Assembly: GCA_035627675.1 (NCBI GenBank)
Contig: DASPLH010000012.1
Coordinates: forward strand, 1 to 38,608
Origin: DASPLH01 sp035627675
Lineage (GTDB): Bacteria > Acidobacteriota > Terriglobia > Terriglobales > Acidobacteriaceae
DNA: 38,608 nucleotides
Direction of reading: 5' to 3'
The position numbers were made by a program, and so were the translations under genes. This document shows, one piece after another, positions 1 to 7,716 of this stretch (the stretch's first letter is position 1; the number at the start of each line of letters is the position of its first letter). A model generated the notes under the pieces. The model worked only from the letters and a program-made list of their open reading frames with translations, did not search any database and had not been told where the DNA came from.

Positions 1-141
1 GACGAACGCCAGTACAACCTGCCTCCCAAGCCGGAGGTGCCCACCAGGTATCTTGCCGCGGGATGGCGCTCGTCCGCCGTCGCCGCCGGACTGATGTTCT
101 TCGGCACGCTGGCCGCATTCCTGGCGGCAGGCCGCAGGTGA
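1..141 (+). CDS. C-terminal end of a membrane-anchored protein, probably the iron-sulfur partner of NrfD (partial)
   Basis: The reading frame is open from the first base and stops at TGA 139-141. The last 46 residues contain one hydrophobic segment (about residues 25-44 of the visible part, ending AAFLAAGRR), so the protein ends in a membrane anchor. It lies 7 bases before nrfD on the same strand, so the two are almost surely co-transcribed. In formate dehydrogenase and related NrfD modules the preceding gene usually encodes a four-cluster ferredoxin subunit with a C-terminal anchor (HybA/FdoH type). That identity is inference from context; no cysteine motif is visible in this fragment. Confidence 0.6.
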   Translation, partial: DERQYNLPPKPEVPTRYLAAGWRSSAVAAGLMFFGTLAAFLAAGRR

Positions 142-148
142 ACGGAAG

Positions 149-1270
149 ATGAGCGAAAAGCCCCTGCCCGCGCCCAAGCGCGATCCGCGGTATCGGCGGC
201 CCACTGAGCAGAGCGAAGCCCGCCTGCTCGAAATCCGGCGCGAGGCCGAACGCACGGGCCGCGTCTCGGCGGCGGGAGCGCGCGTTCCCGGCGCTCCCTT
301 CCCCGTCGCGTCGCCCGAGCACGGATACTACGGCGTGCCCATGCTCAAACAGCCGCAGTGGACGTGGGAGATTCCGATCTACTTCTTCGTGGGTGGCGCG
401 GCTGGATCGGCCGCGGTCGTGGGCACGGTCGCGAACTGGACCGACGCTGATGCACGCCTGGCGCGCGACGCCCGCTACGTGGCCGCCGCGGGAGCGGCGC
501 TCTCCTCCGCGCTGCTGATCTCCGACCTCGGACGCCACGGGCGTTTCCTCAACATGCTTCGAGTGTTCAAGCCGCAAAGCCCCATTTCCGTCGGCTCCTG
601 GACACTCGCAGTGTTCGGCGCCGCGTCGGGCGCCGCAGCGCTCGCACAGCTCGTCTCCGACATGCTCGGCATTCGCTCGGTCCGTGTGCTCGGCAACGTG
701 GCCGAGGTGTTCTCCTGCGCCTTCGGGCTGCCGTTCTCCAACTACACGGGCGTGCTCATCGGCGCAACGGTCATTCCGGTGTGGAACCACAACGTCGGGA
801 CGCTGCCGCTGCACTTCGGCATGTCGGGACTGAATTCATGCGTGTCGATCCTGGAGCTGATGGGCCACGAGAACAAGGCGCTCAATGTCATCGGCCTGGG
901 TGCGTCGGCGCTCGAGACCTGGGAGGGATACCACCTGGAATTCACCCGCGACCCTCGCGTGAACGAACCGTTGAAGCGCGGCGTCAGCGGCTGGATTACG
1001 CGCGTGGGAGGCGTGCTCTCCGGGCCCGTGCCTCTCCTGCTGCGTACGGCGGCCGCGTTCGCCGGCAACCGGCGTGGGCAACAACTGCGCCGCTGGGCCG
1101 CCATTTCGAGCGTGACGGGGTCGATGCTGACGCGCTGGGGATGGTTCCGCGCAGGCTTCGCCTCGGCGAAGGACTGGCGACTCCCACTGGAACTGAAGCA
1201 GCAGCCGCGACAAATGTCGGAGATGCAGTCGAGAGAGGAGTTCCCGCGAGTGAAGGCGTCGGGAGAGTGA
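149..1270 (+). CDS. nrfD: NrfD/PsrC-type polytopic membrane subunit of a redox complex
   Basis: The 373-residue protein has a hydrophilic N-terminal stretch of about 75 residues followed by many membrane segments. It carries landmarks of the NrfD/PsrC family: WEIPIYFFVGGAAGS near residue 75, and LLISDLGRHGRFLNMLR followed by SPISVGSW near residues 120-150. Such proteins pass electrons between the quinone pool and a periplasmic or cytoplasmic molybdo-enzyme through an iron-sulfur subunit. The preceding gene ends 7 bases upstream, and GGAAG sits directly before the ATG. In acidobacteria this arrangement is often part of a formate dehydrogenase cluster, but the catalytic subunit is outside the window, so the substrate cannot be stated. 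The C-terminal 60 residues are hydrophilic and arginine rich. Confidence 0.88.
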   Translation: MSEKPLPAPKRDPRYRRPTEQSEARLLEIRREAERTGRVSAAGARVPGAPFPVASPEHGYYGVPMLKQPQWTWEIPIYFFVGGAAGSAAVVGTVANWTDADARLARDARYVAAAGAALSSALLISDLGRHGRFLNMLRVFKPQSPISVGSWTLAVFGAASGAAALAQLVSDMLGIRSVRVLGNVAEVFSCAFGLPFSNYTGVLIGATVIPVWNHNVGTLPLHFGMSGLNSCVSILELMGHENKALNVIGLGASALETWEGYHLEFTRDPRVNEPLKRGVSGWITRVGGVLSGPVPLLLRTAAAFAGNRRGQQLRRWAAISSVTGSMLTRWGWFRAGFASAKDWRLPLELKQQPRQMSEMQSREEFPRVKASGE

Positions 1271-1312
1271 GCAATCAGCAATCAGCATTCAGCGATCAGC
1301 ATTCAGTGTTCA
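1271..1312. repeat. Degenerate ATCAGCA/ATTCAGC array at the nrfD stop codon
   Basis: About six imperfect 7-8 base units (ATCAGCA, ATTCAGC, ATCAGCG) start directly after the nrfD TGA. The same word family recurs at 29373-29405. It does not encode a credible protein. Confidence 0.75.
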
Positions 1313-1326
1313 ACGTTGCCGGGTGC

Positions 1327-1363
1327 CCCACCTTCGCGGAGCCAGAGGCGTAGCTAAGGTGGG
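1327..1363. repeat. Dispersed hairpin element, CCCACCTT...AAGGTGGG
   Basis: An 8-base perfect inverted repeat (1327-1334 and 1356-1363) encloses a GC-rich loop containing GGAGCCAGAGGCG. A diverged relative of the loop lies near 29485-29510. The GTGCCCCAC lead-in is shared with the hairpins at 20728 and 26547, which suggests one family of intergenic elements. Confidence 0.6.
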
Positions 1364-1404
1364 TTGTTGCTCACCGTTTGTGTGGCGATCTGGACCCGCT
1401 CCGC

Positions 1405-1465
1405 AGGGGCTGAAGCCCCTCGGGGTCCGATGACGTTCGGCACGCCTGAAGGCGTGCCCTGATAC
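1405..1465. repeat. Two adjacent hairpins; the second is a 27-base copy of 12506-12532 in inverse orientation
   Basis: AGGGGCTGAAGCCCCT (1405-1420) folds on itself with a TGAA loop. It is followed by a 27-base segment 1439-1465 (GGCACGCC-TGAA-GGCGTGCC plus CTGATAC) that occurs again, base for base, on the other strand at 12506-12532. Both hairpins share the TGAA loop. Confidence 0.8.
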
Positions 1466-1477
1466 TAGTCTCGTCGT

Positions 1478-1539
1478 CTCAGACCTCAGCACCTCAGCCG
1501 CTCAGCAGCTCAGCAGCTTCTTCTCTCAGCAGCTTCTTC
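1478..1539. repeat. Degenerate CTCAGCA array at the stop codon of the NCS2 gene
   Basis: About eight imperfect CTCAGCAGC/CTCAGCACC units run up to the stop codon of the leftward permease gene at 1540. Read in the sense of that gene, the stop is followed at once by GCTGCTGAG-type units. The same sense sequence follows the stop codon at 12404. Confidence 0.75.
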
Positions 1540-2850
1540 TCAATGATACGGATAGAAGACGAAAAACAGCAGCGACAGCGCGGTAAGAACCCAGAGTCCC
1601 GCGCGAACTTCTTTCAATCTTCCGCTGACGAGCTTGCAGAAGGGGTAGAGAACGAACCCGGCGGTGATCCCGACGGCGATGTTGAAGGTAAAGCACATGA
1701 GGACGACGACGCCGAACGCCGGAATCGATTCCGTGTAGTCGTCGAAATTGATCTTCGTGATGGGCGCCAGCATGAACAGTCCCACGATGATCAACGCCGG
1801 ACCATACGCCTGCGCGGGGATGGCGGCCACGAACGGCGCAAAGAACAGCGCGCCGATGAAGCACACGGCCGTCACCAGCGAGGTGAGCCCCGTGCGTCCC
1901 CCGGCTTCGATGCCCGTAGCGGACTCGACGAAGGCTCCGGAAGTCGAGGTTCCCAGCATCGGCGAGACGGTGGTTGCGATGGCATCCACCATCATCGGGC
2001 GCTCGATCTGCGGCAGGTTCCCATTGGCGTCCAGGAAGCCCGCTCGCGCCGAAAGGCCGATCAGCGTACCCATCGTGTCCACGAAGGCCATGATGAAGAT
2101 TGTCAGCGCAATGGGGAACGCCTTCCAGGTGAGCGCCGCGCGCACATCCATCTGCATGAGGATCGGCGAAATGCTTGGCGGCAGGCTGATGAACTCGTGC
2201 GGCCAGGGCGCAACCTTCGCCGCATACGCCACGAACGCCGTCACCACAATGCCGAGCAGAATTGCGCCCGGGATCTTGCGGATGATCAGCACGCTGATGA
2301 GCAGGAATCCGAAGATCGCCACCAGCACCGGCGCGGACGTCAGCGCGCCCGTTCGCACCGGGGCTCCCGGAGTGCCCAGCGCGACGATTCCCGTCTGATT
2401 GAGACCAATGAATGTAAGGAAGAGCCCGATTCCGACAGCGAAGCTGTAGCGCAGCGACGTGGGAACGCTCTCGACGATGCGGCTGCGGACTCGGAAGAAC
2501 GTGAGGACGATGAACGCCACGCCCGCGACGAAGATGGCTCCCAGCGCGGTTTGCCACGGGAAGCCGAGGGACTGGCAGACGGTGAACGCGATGAAGGCGT
2601 TCTCGCCCATGTAGGGAGCAATCGCGAACGGCCGGTTCGCGTACACGGCCATGAGCGCGCACCCGAGGAAGGCTGCCAGCACGGTCGCGACCATCGACGG
2701 TTGCGCCGGTATTCCGGCCACCGCAAGGATCGCGGGGTTCACCACGATGATGTACGACATCGTGGTGAACGTGGTGAGTCCGGCGACGATTTCGCGGCTG
2801 ACGGTGGACCCGTGCTGGCCGACGCGGAAGAACGTTTGTAGGGCGTTCAC
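1540..2850 (-). CDS. NCS2-family purine permease (AzgA/PbuG-like hypoxanthine/guanine/adenine uptake)
   Basis: This polytopic inner-membrane transporter of 436 residues (from the start chosen here) matches the AzgA/PbuG branch of the nucleobase-cation symporters. It shows EIVAGLTTFTTMSYIIVVNP near residue 20, ANRPFAIAPYMGENAF near residue 70, and the family signature region ESATGIEAGGRTGLTSL near residue 300. The role is proton-coupled import of purine bases. I prefer the GTG at 2850 (NALQTFFRVGQHGS) because family members begin shortly before the EIxAGLTTF motif; another GTG at 2889 would add 13 basic residues. Neither has a strong ribosome site. It has no neighbour in an obvious operon. The specific substrate is not decidable from sequence. 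Confidence 0.88.
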   Translation of the reverse strand: MNALQTFFRVGQHGSTVSREIVAGLTTFTTMSYIIVVNPAILAVAGIPAQPSMVATVLAAFLGCALMAVYANRPFAIAPYMGENAFIAFTVCQSLGFPWQTALGAIFVAGVAFIVLTFFRVRSRIVESVPTSLRYSFAVGIGLFLTFIGLNQTGIVALGTPGAPVRTGALTSAPVLVAIFGFLLISVLIIRKIPGAILLGIVVTAFVAYAAKVAPWPHEFISLPPSISPILMQMDVRAALTWKAFPIALTIFIMAFVDTMGTLIGLSARAGFLDANGNLPQIERPMMVDAIATTVSPMLGTSTSGAFVESATGIEAGGRTGLTSLVTAVCFIGALFFAPFVAAIPAQAYGPALIIVGLFMLAPITKINFDDYTESIPAFGVVVLMCFTFNIAVGITAGFVLYPFCKLVSGRLKEVRAGLWVLTALSLLFFVFYPYH

Positions 2851-2927
2851 TCTTGCAATGTACCGTGCTCTCGTTGTGCCGCGCCACACTACCCGCGGCG
2901 AGACAATGCCTTAGTACCTCAAAGGAA

Positions 2928-2954
2928 AAAGCGCCCTCACGGCGAGAGCGCTTT
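2928..2954 (-). terminator. Rho-independent terminator of the coiled-coil protein gene
   Basis: On the minus strand AAAGCGC...GCGCTTT forms a stem with inner CTC/GAG pairs and is followed by TTTTTCCTTT. It begins 16 bases after the stop codon at 2970. Confidence 0.85.
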
Positions 2955-2969
2955 CGAGTTGCGTCACTC

Positions 2970-3764
2970 CTATTTCGGCGTGCTCAGGTAGCCGCTCACG
3001 GTGTTCTTGCTGACCGAGAAGACAACCAGTTCGTAGAGTGCCCGGTCGCGCCCGGTATAGAACTGGAGGGGTTCCTTGGCGGTGCGGTCTTTCTTTTCGA
3101 TGGTGGTGTCGTCCGCAAGCACGTTCAGCGTGAACTTGTTCTTCTTCGGGTCGGCCTTCTTCAGCTCCAGGCTGATCGTGCCCACCGGGGTGCGCGAGTT
3201 CTTCCGCAGCGTGAACTCGATGTAGTTCCGGTCGCCCTTGTGCTTCAGGAATTCGAGTTCGTTGGCGTTGCGGGCGATGAGGCCGCTTTGAACGCCGAGG
3301 TCGCCGATTGCCTTCTCCAGCTTAGCCTTGGTCGCCTCGAGATCGGTCTTGGTGCTGGCGATCTCCGTCTTGGCGCCGCCCAACTCGCTTTTCACGCTCG
3401 TGACCTCCCCGGTCACGCCCACCAGCGCCGCCTGCTGCTTCTTCTGTTCTTCCGTAAGGCGGGACTCGGTCATCTGCTGCTGACGGCGCAGTTCGGCCGA
3501 GCGCTTGGCGATTTCCTCCTGGGTCAATCCCACACGGGAGCTCAGTTCTTCGGCGGTGTCCTCGATGTTCTTGGCCGTGATGTGCAGCTTCTGCTGGATT
3601 TCCTTAGTTGCGACGTCCTGGGTCTTGTCCTTGGTTTCCAGGGCCGTGATGCGGCCGCGCATATCCAGCATGAGGTACGAAGACGCAACAACGTAGATCG
3701 CGGCTACGGCCAGCAACACGTAACGCACCACTCCGCCGCCTTGGGGCGTAGTTTCGTCAGACAT
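2970..3764 (-). CDS. Membrane-anchored coiled-coil protein of unknown function
   Basis: The 264-residue protein has a short cytoplasmic N-terminus, one membrane segment (about residues 13-33, VVRYVLLAVAAIYVVASSYL), then a long heptad-like coiled coil rich in Q, E, K and T (about residues 38-175), and a C-terminal beta-rich globular domain (about 185-264, starting RNYIEFTLRKNS). The start at 3764 is chosen because AAGGAG lies six bases upstream. The architecture suggests a periplasmic rod carrying a small domain, but I recognise no family and assign no function. A clear terminator follows, so it is likely monocistronic. Confidence 0.8.
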   Translation of the reverse strand: MSDETTPQGGGVVRYVLLAVAAIYVVASSYLMLDMRGRITALETKDKTQDVATKEIQQKLHITAKNIEDTAEELSSRVGLTQEEIAKRSAELRRQQQMTESRLTEEQKKQQAALVGVTGEVTSVKSELGGAKTEIASTKTDLEATKAKLEKAIGDLGVQSGLIARNANELEFLKHKGDRNYIEFTLRKNSRTPVGTISLELKKADPKKNKFTLNVLADDTTIEKKDRTAKEPLQFYTGRDRALYELVVFSVSKNTVSGYLSTPK

Positions 3765-3972
3765 GAAAGCTCCTTGTGCGAGTGACTGTTCAGGATTGTT
3801 GCAGTACATCCTGCGGCAGTCAATCCTGCATCTCACCTGTCAAACCAGCTCCGATTTCAGAGGGATTTCACCTGATCCAAAGGGATTAAGGCAAGATTTC
3901 CGGCCAGCTCTGTCCGGAATTGCTGGGCTTTGGTTACCACTTTGCTAACATACACTTCTGAGCAGCAGCACT

Positions 3973-4081
3973 CCCCGGCGCCTTAGAGGACGAGGAGCGC
4001 GCAACTGCCGTAGCTTCAGTCGCTTGTAAGACACTGGATGGAAGCTAACGAAACTCTGAGAGAAGGCGCGGGGTAGCGGCA
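3973..4081 (+). promoter_or_regulatory. Possible structured RNA leader with a pseudoknot, upstream of the secreted protein gene
   Basis: The gap between 3764 and 4147 (382 bases) has no gene. Within it, 3973-3984 pairs with 4063-4073 (11 base pairs with one bulged G). Inside lies a hairpin TAGCTTC 4011-4017 / GAAGCTA 4041-4047. TGCCG at 4006-4010, inside the outer stem, can pair with CGGCA at 4077-4081 just outside it, giving an H-type pseudoknot. The start codon follows 65 bases later. No known riboswitch class fits; GGACGAGGAGCGC resembles one strand of the SAH riboswitch, but the partner strand is missing. Pairing was found by eye. Confidence 0.35.
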
Positions 4082-4146
4082 ATTCCACGTCTGAGCACGA
4101 ATTTACACAGATTGATAATGCCGCAGCACGAACCGGGGAGAGATCA

Positions 4147-4728
4147 ATGAAGTACATCAAGGTAGTTCTGTTGCTGGCTTTTGCGTTGGTGGCGCTCGTC
4201 GCCGCGCAGACGGTTCGACAGCCTGCAACAAATCCGGGGGGAACGACACCAGCGCCGAATACATCCGTAAATCCGACGCCGCAGAGTTCGATGGTCCGGA
4301 TCCTTACCCCCGTGGCAGGTCAGAGCGTCGCTTCGAACTTCGTGGACGTCCGCTATGAGATCGTGAACCCGGTGGGAGCCCCCGGGACGCCCAACTTCCT
4401 CGTCCAACTCGACGGCGGAGATGCGGTACACACGACCAGCACTTCTTACACCTTCACTGGCCTGCAGCCCGGGGCGCACACCGTCACCGTGACGCTGGTG
4501 GACGCCAATGACACGCCGGTGAGCGGCGGACGCGCCGCCGTGCAATTCGCCGTGCCGGCTGCCGGAGCGAACCAGGGGCCTGGCGCCGCCAATGCCCCCG
4601 AGCTTCCCAACGTGGAAGAGCAGCGTGCAGGATTGCCATCAGGCACGAGTTCCCTGCCGCTGATTTCCCTGATCGGGTTCGGCGTGCTGATCGGCGGAGT
4701 GGCTTCGGCATTGAAGACACGCCACTAA
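4147..4728 (+). CDS. Secreted protein with a C-terminal LPxTG/PEP-CTERM-like sorting tail
   Basis: The 193-residue protein has a signal peptide (residues 1-20, cleaved after VAA or AAQ), a T/P/N-rich spacer (21-48), one Ig-like beta domain (about 49-140, with LQPGAHTVTVTLVD), a second low-complexity linker, and a C-terminal tail: LPSGTSSLPLISLIGFGV, then a hydrophobic stretch and the basic end KTRH. This three-part tail (short motif, membrane segment, positive end) is how sortase or exosortase substrates look. The role is therefore probably an envelope-anchored surface protein. The ATG follows GGGGAGAG. It stands alone between a long, possibly structured leader and a strong terminator. No enzymatic motif is seen. 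Confidence 0.78.
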   Translation: MKYIKVVLLLAFALVALVAAQTVRQPATNPGGTTPAPNTSVNPTPQSSMVRILTPVAGQSVASNFVDVRYEIVNPVGAPGTPNFLVQLDGGDAVHTTSTSYTFTGLQPGAHTVTVTLVDANDTPVSGGRAAVQFAVPAAGANQGPGAANAPELPNVEEQRAGLPSGTSSLPLISLIGFGVLIGGVASALKTRH

Positions 4729-4752
4729 GGGCTCGACGGCTCAGGAATGAAC

Positions 4753-4777
4753 AAGGGCGGCCAGCGGCCGCCCTTTC
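4753..4777 (+). terminator. Strong hairpin terminator after the secreted protein gene
   Basis: AAGGGCGGCC-AGC-GGCCGCCCTT is a perfect 10-base-pair stem, 24 bases after the stop codon, ending in a short T run (TTT). Confidence 0.75.
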
Positions 4778-4874
4778 GCTCGTTCGGAGACTGAGATTCA
4801 AGTTCTTGACGTGGCTAAATGTCTACTGTTGGTCACGCAAGAAAGCTGGAAGTGTAGTCGATAAGGAGAACCTG

Positions 4875-5339
4875 ATGACTGAAAAGCCAACGTACGAACA
4901 AGCACAACTCCACCTTCAGATTTTCGAAATGCGGCGCGAGCCACGCCTGCGGCAAGCCCGCGACTGGTTCTTCCAAAACTTCTTTGCCGACAATCTTGAT
5001 GAAGCGATGCGAATCGCGCCGATGGGCACGGAACAAGGGACATCTTTCATGATGGTCTGCAGCTATTGGGACCAGGCCTGTGCGTTGCTCAATTACGGAT
5101 TGCTCCACGAGGACCTGTTCTTTGAGACCAACGGCGAGTTCTATGGAGTATGGGATCGCCTCAAGGAAGGGGTCGAGGAGGCACGTGAGCGATTCGCGAA
5201 CAAGACGTTCCTGGTCCACATGGAAGACGCCGCCCGGAGATACGAAAGCTGGATTGAAACGCGCTCGCCAGGTCACATCGCTGCGATGCGTCAGTTTACG
5301 AAGCAAATGCGCTCACAGCAGTTGGGAAAAGCGGCATAA
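4875..5339 (+). CDS. Unknown soluble protein, possibly DUF4760-like
   Basis: The 154-residue protein has no signal peptide or membrane segment and is mainly helical, with many aromatic and charged residues (RDWFFQNFF, SYWDQACALLNYGLLHEDLFFET). The pattern of a central tryptophan/aspartate helix and LLNYGLLxExLFFE resembles DUF4760-type proteins, but I hold this loosely. ATG 4875 is preceded by AAGGAG at 4863-4868; the in-frame ATG at 4806 has no ribosome site. Fifteen bases of this gene (CGACAATCTTGATGA) recur just downstream at 5361-5375. No function is proposed. Confidence 0.72.
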   Translation: MTEKPTYEQAQLHLQIFEMRREPRLRQARDWFFQNFFADNLDEAMRIAPMGTEQGTSFMMVCSYWDQACALLNYGLLHEDLFFETNGEFYGVWDRLKEGVEEARERFANKTFLVHMEDAARRYESWIETRSPGHIAAMRQFTKQMRSQQLGKAA

Positions 5340-5492
5340 CACCTCTGCTCGGATTTCAGCGACAATCTTGATGAGCCTGTGGCCGTCGGTGCGAGAGCAT
5401 GAACCCTGTCGCGGGCTCACCTCCTCACATCCCGAGAACCACTCGAGCAGGAGAAGCTCGGTGGCGGCCACCCGCAAGAGCGGCGCGCAGCT

Positions 5493-6053
5493 TCATTTGG
5501 TCGCGATGCTGAAGTCGATCTCAACCTCGTCCTTGACCTTGATCGTCCCGCCGGCGATGGAAACGGGCTTCATCCCATAATGCGTCTGTCTCAGTTTGCC
5601 CGAGCCGGTGTAGAGGTCGCCCACTTTCCTTACCATGACAGTCACCCGCTGAACGGTGCCGTGGAGCGATAGCTCGCCCCCGACTTCTGCTGACTCGGGC
5701 GTGAGTTGCTTGAAGGATGTGGAACGGAAGGAGATCGTTGGATACTTCTCCGCGTCCAGCAGCTTGTCACTCAACATCGTCTTGCGGATCTCAATCCGGT
5801 TCTTCTCCGACTCTTCCGGACTCAGCACCTGCATCTCGTTCGTGCGCACGGTCAGCTCCACTATGTTCCGGCCTTCGTCGATCGTCCCCGAGCTGATCGG
5901 CGCTTCGATCACATGATTGTGTCCAGCGAAAGAAGAGAAGAGCCCGGATTTGTAAGCGCGGATCTCGATCCGCGAGTTCGCTAAGTCGATGTGTTTGATC
6001 TCCTGGGCAAGGAGCGATGCAGTAAAGCAAAGTGCAACCGCGAGTCTTCTCAT
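5493..6053 (-). CDS. YceI-family secreted lipocalin-like protein
   Basis: The 186-residue protein begins with a signal peptide (residues 1-16, MRRLAVALCFTASLLA) and matches the YceI fold. It has SRIEIRAYKSGLFSSFAGHNH near the N-terminus, LLDAEKYPTISFRSTSF near residue 100, and GELSLHGTVQRVTVMV near 130. YceI proteins form an extended beta-barrel that can bind polyisoprenoids or other amphiphiles in the periplasm; the ligand here is unknown. TGAGGTT upstream serves as a modest ribosome site. It diverges from the CHRD gene, and the 121-base gap between them may hold both promoters. Its length is normal for the family. Confidence 0.85.
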   Translation of the reverse strand: MRRLAVALCFTASLLAQEIKHIDLANSRIEIRAYKSGLFSSFAGHNHVIEAPISSGTIDEGRNIVELTVRTNEMQVLSPEESEKNRIEIRKTMLSDKLLDAEKYPTISFRSTSFKQLTPESAEVGGELSLHGTVQRVTVMVRKVGDLYTGSGKLRQTHYGMKPVSIAGGTIKVKDEVEIDFSIATK

Positions 6054-6174
6054 GGTCAGAACCTCAGGATTGATAGCCCTAAGCCGATCAGATTGTTCCG
6101 GTATCTAAGTGCTCTCTGTGTGCCATCCCTCGGCGATGCGCTGCAGTCTAATACCTGACATGCGGGGGTGAAGC

Positions 6175-6732
6175 ATGAAACGCGTCAAATGGTTGCTGGT
6201 TCCCGTCATGTTGCAGGGCGTGATGTTGGCGGAGGGCGGCGTCAAGAACTTTAAGGAGATCCTGACAGGCTACGAAGAAGTGCCGGCGATCTCCACGTCT
6301 GCGCGCGGAACCTTTCACGCGCGCATCAGCAACGACGGATCGTCCATCGAGTATGCCCTCAGCTACTCTGCGCTGGAAGGAGATGTGCAGCAGGCGCATA
6401 TCCATTTCGGTCAAGCTTCAGTGAATGGTGGAGTCAGCGTCTTTCTCTGCACGAATCTAGGAAATGGCCCCGCCGGCACGCAGGCTTGCCCTCCAGGCCC
6501 GGTGACTATCACCGGCACGATCACCGCAGACGATGTGATCGGTCCCACAGCTCAGGGGATTGCGCCGGGAGAATTCGCCGAACTGCTTGCCGCCATTCGT
6601 GCGGGCTGCACCTATGCGAACGTGCACAGCTCGCTGTTCCCGGCTGGCGAGATCCGCGGTCAGATCGATCGGGGGAAACAGGCGAAGTGCGGCCTCACGC
6701 GTGACCACGGCTCTCACAACGTTGCCCGATAA
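6175..6732 (+). CDS. Secreted CHRD-domain protein
   Basis: The 185-residue protein has a hydrophobic N-terminus (residues 1-19) that looks like a signal peptide, then one CHRD domain (about 25-160). CHRD marks are LTGYEEVPAISTSARGTF near residue 30, QAHIHFG near 79, and YANVHSSLFPAGEIRGQI near 145. The domain is named from chordin; in bacteria it occurs in secreted proteins of unknown ligand. The paired cysteines (FLCTNLG, QACPPG, AGCTYAN) may form disulfides outside the membrane. GGGGGTG precedes the start. The basic C-terminal 25 residues lie outside the domain. Confidence 0.85.
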   Translation: MKRVKWLLVPVMLQGVMLAEGGVKNFKEILTGYEEVPAISTSARGTFHARISNDGSSIEYALSYSALEGDVQQAHIHFGQASVNGGVSVFLCTNLGNGPAGTQACPPGPVTITGTITADDVIGPTAQGIAPGEFAELLAAIRAGCTYANVHSSLFPAGEIRGQIDRGKQAKCGLTRDHGSHNVAR

Positions 6733-6855
6733 GAGCTGAGGGCGCCCGTCTGGGGTGCTCCTCGTTGAGGAGTTCAGCACTCGCGCCTGGAGCGAGACAA
6801 GCTGAGGGGAACCGCCATTGCGTTCCATTTGGTTCTGAGAACCGGGAACTGCGAA

Positions 6856-7710
6856 CTACCTCTGTCCCCACTTCAGCTTGTTGCGCAGCACTTCGAAGAA
6901 CGTCCGGCGCATCCTCAGCAATCGGACCTTGTGCGCTGCGCGGCGGCACACCAGCCGGTCCCCGTGCTCCAGCGGTTCGCCCACCTGCCCGTCAATCGAC
7001 AGAAACCCTTTTTCGCCGCCGCTCTCGATGATGACCTCGATTGTGGCATCGTCCCGCACCACCAGCGGTCGCTGCGTGAACGAGTGCGGACACACGGGCG
7101 TGATCACAAAGGCATCCACCTGCGGCATCAGCACCGGGCCTCCGGCGGCCAGCGAATACGCGGTTGAGCCCGTAGGGGTGCTGATAATCACGCCATCGGC
7201 TTTCGTCGTGTAAACGTATTCGCCGTTGATCCGCACGTCGAACGCGACCAGCCGGGCGATGGCGCTCTTGTTGACCACCGCCTCGTTGAGCGCGAAATAC
7301 GAGTCTATGGCCTTCCCGTTACGTATCAGGTCGCATTCGAGAACCGCTCGCTCGTGCACGTGGCAGTGCCCGAGTTCCAGGGCCTCGAGCGTGCTGTAAA
7401 GCTCGCCCAGCGGCACTTCCGTCAGGAAGCCCAGCGAACCAAGATTTACCGCGAGGATCGGAGTGCCGGCCCGCGATACCGCTCGCGCGGCAGCCAGCAG
7501 CGTGCCGTCGCCCCCAAGCACGATGACGAAATCCGGGCGACGATCCGCGATCTGCTTGCGCGGCACCACGTTTTCGTTGGAGCCGTACACCGCCGTCTCC
7601 TCGTCCATGAGGACCGTGTACTGGCGTTCGCAGAGCCAGACGACGAGTTGACGAACGATTTCGCCCAGCTCAGGCTTCGAAGGTTTCGAGATGATGGCTA
7701 CGGTTTTCAC
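6856..7710 (-). CDS. nadK: NAD kinase
   Basis: This cytosolic enzyme phosphorylates NAD to NADP using ATP or polyphosphate. The 284-residue length is typical. Diagnostic motifs are GGDGT at residues 66-70 (phosphate donor site and catalytic aspartate), NLGSLGFLTE near 89-98, LNEAV at 141-145, and TPTGSTAYSLAAGGP at 178-192. Its start lies 6 bases after the tlyA stop, so the two form a translationally close pair read from tlyA; a tlyA-nadK order is common in bacteria. No regulatory site is visible between them. Confidence 0.96.
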   Translation of the reverse strand: MKTVAIISKPSKPELGEIVRQLVVWLCERQYTVLMDEETAVYGSNENVVPRKQIADRRPDFVIVLGGDGTLLAAARAVSRAGTPILAVNLGSLGFLTEVPLGELYSTLEALELGHCHVHERAVLECDLIRNGKAIDSYFALNEAVVNKSAIARLVAFDVRINGEYVYTTKADGVIISTPTGSTAYSLAAGGPVLMPQVDAFVITPVCPHSFTQRPLVVRDDATIEVIIESGGEKGFLSIDGQVGEPLEHGDRLVCRRAAHKVRLLRMRRTFFEVLRNKLKWGQR

Positions 7711-7716
7711 AAGTAT

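Noticed and set aside
1543..2841. 432-residue plus-strand reading frame opposite the NCS2 permease
   Set aside because: It is an R/D/E/H-rich shadow of the permease; the minus strand carries full family motifs.
3985..4010. SAH riboswitch
   Set aside because: GGACGAGGAGCGC resembles one strand, but the conserved partner strand is missing and the gene is not in SAH or methionine metabolism.
5361..5375. 15-base copy of an internal part of the unknown protein gene (CGACAATCTTGATGA)
   Set aside because: Flanking bases do not match and there is no frame; too short to call a duplicated gene fragment.
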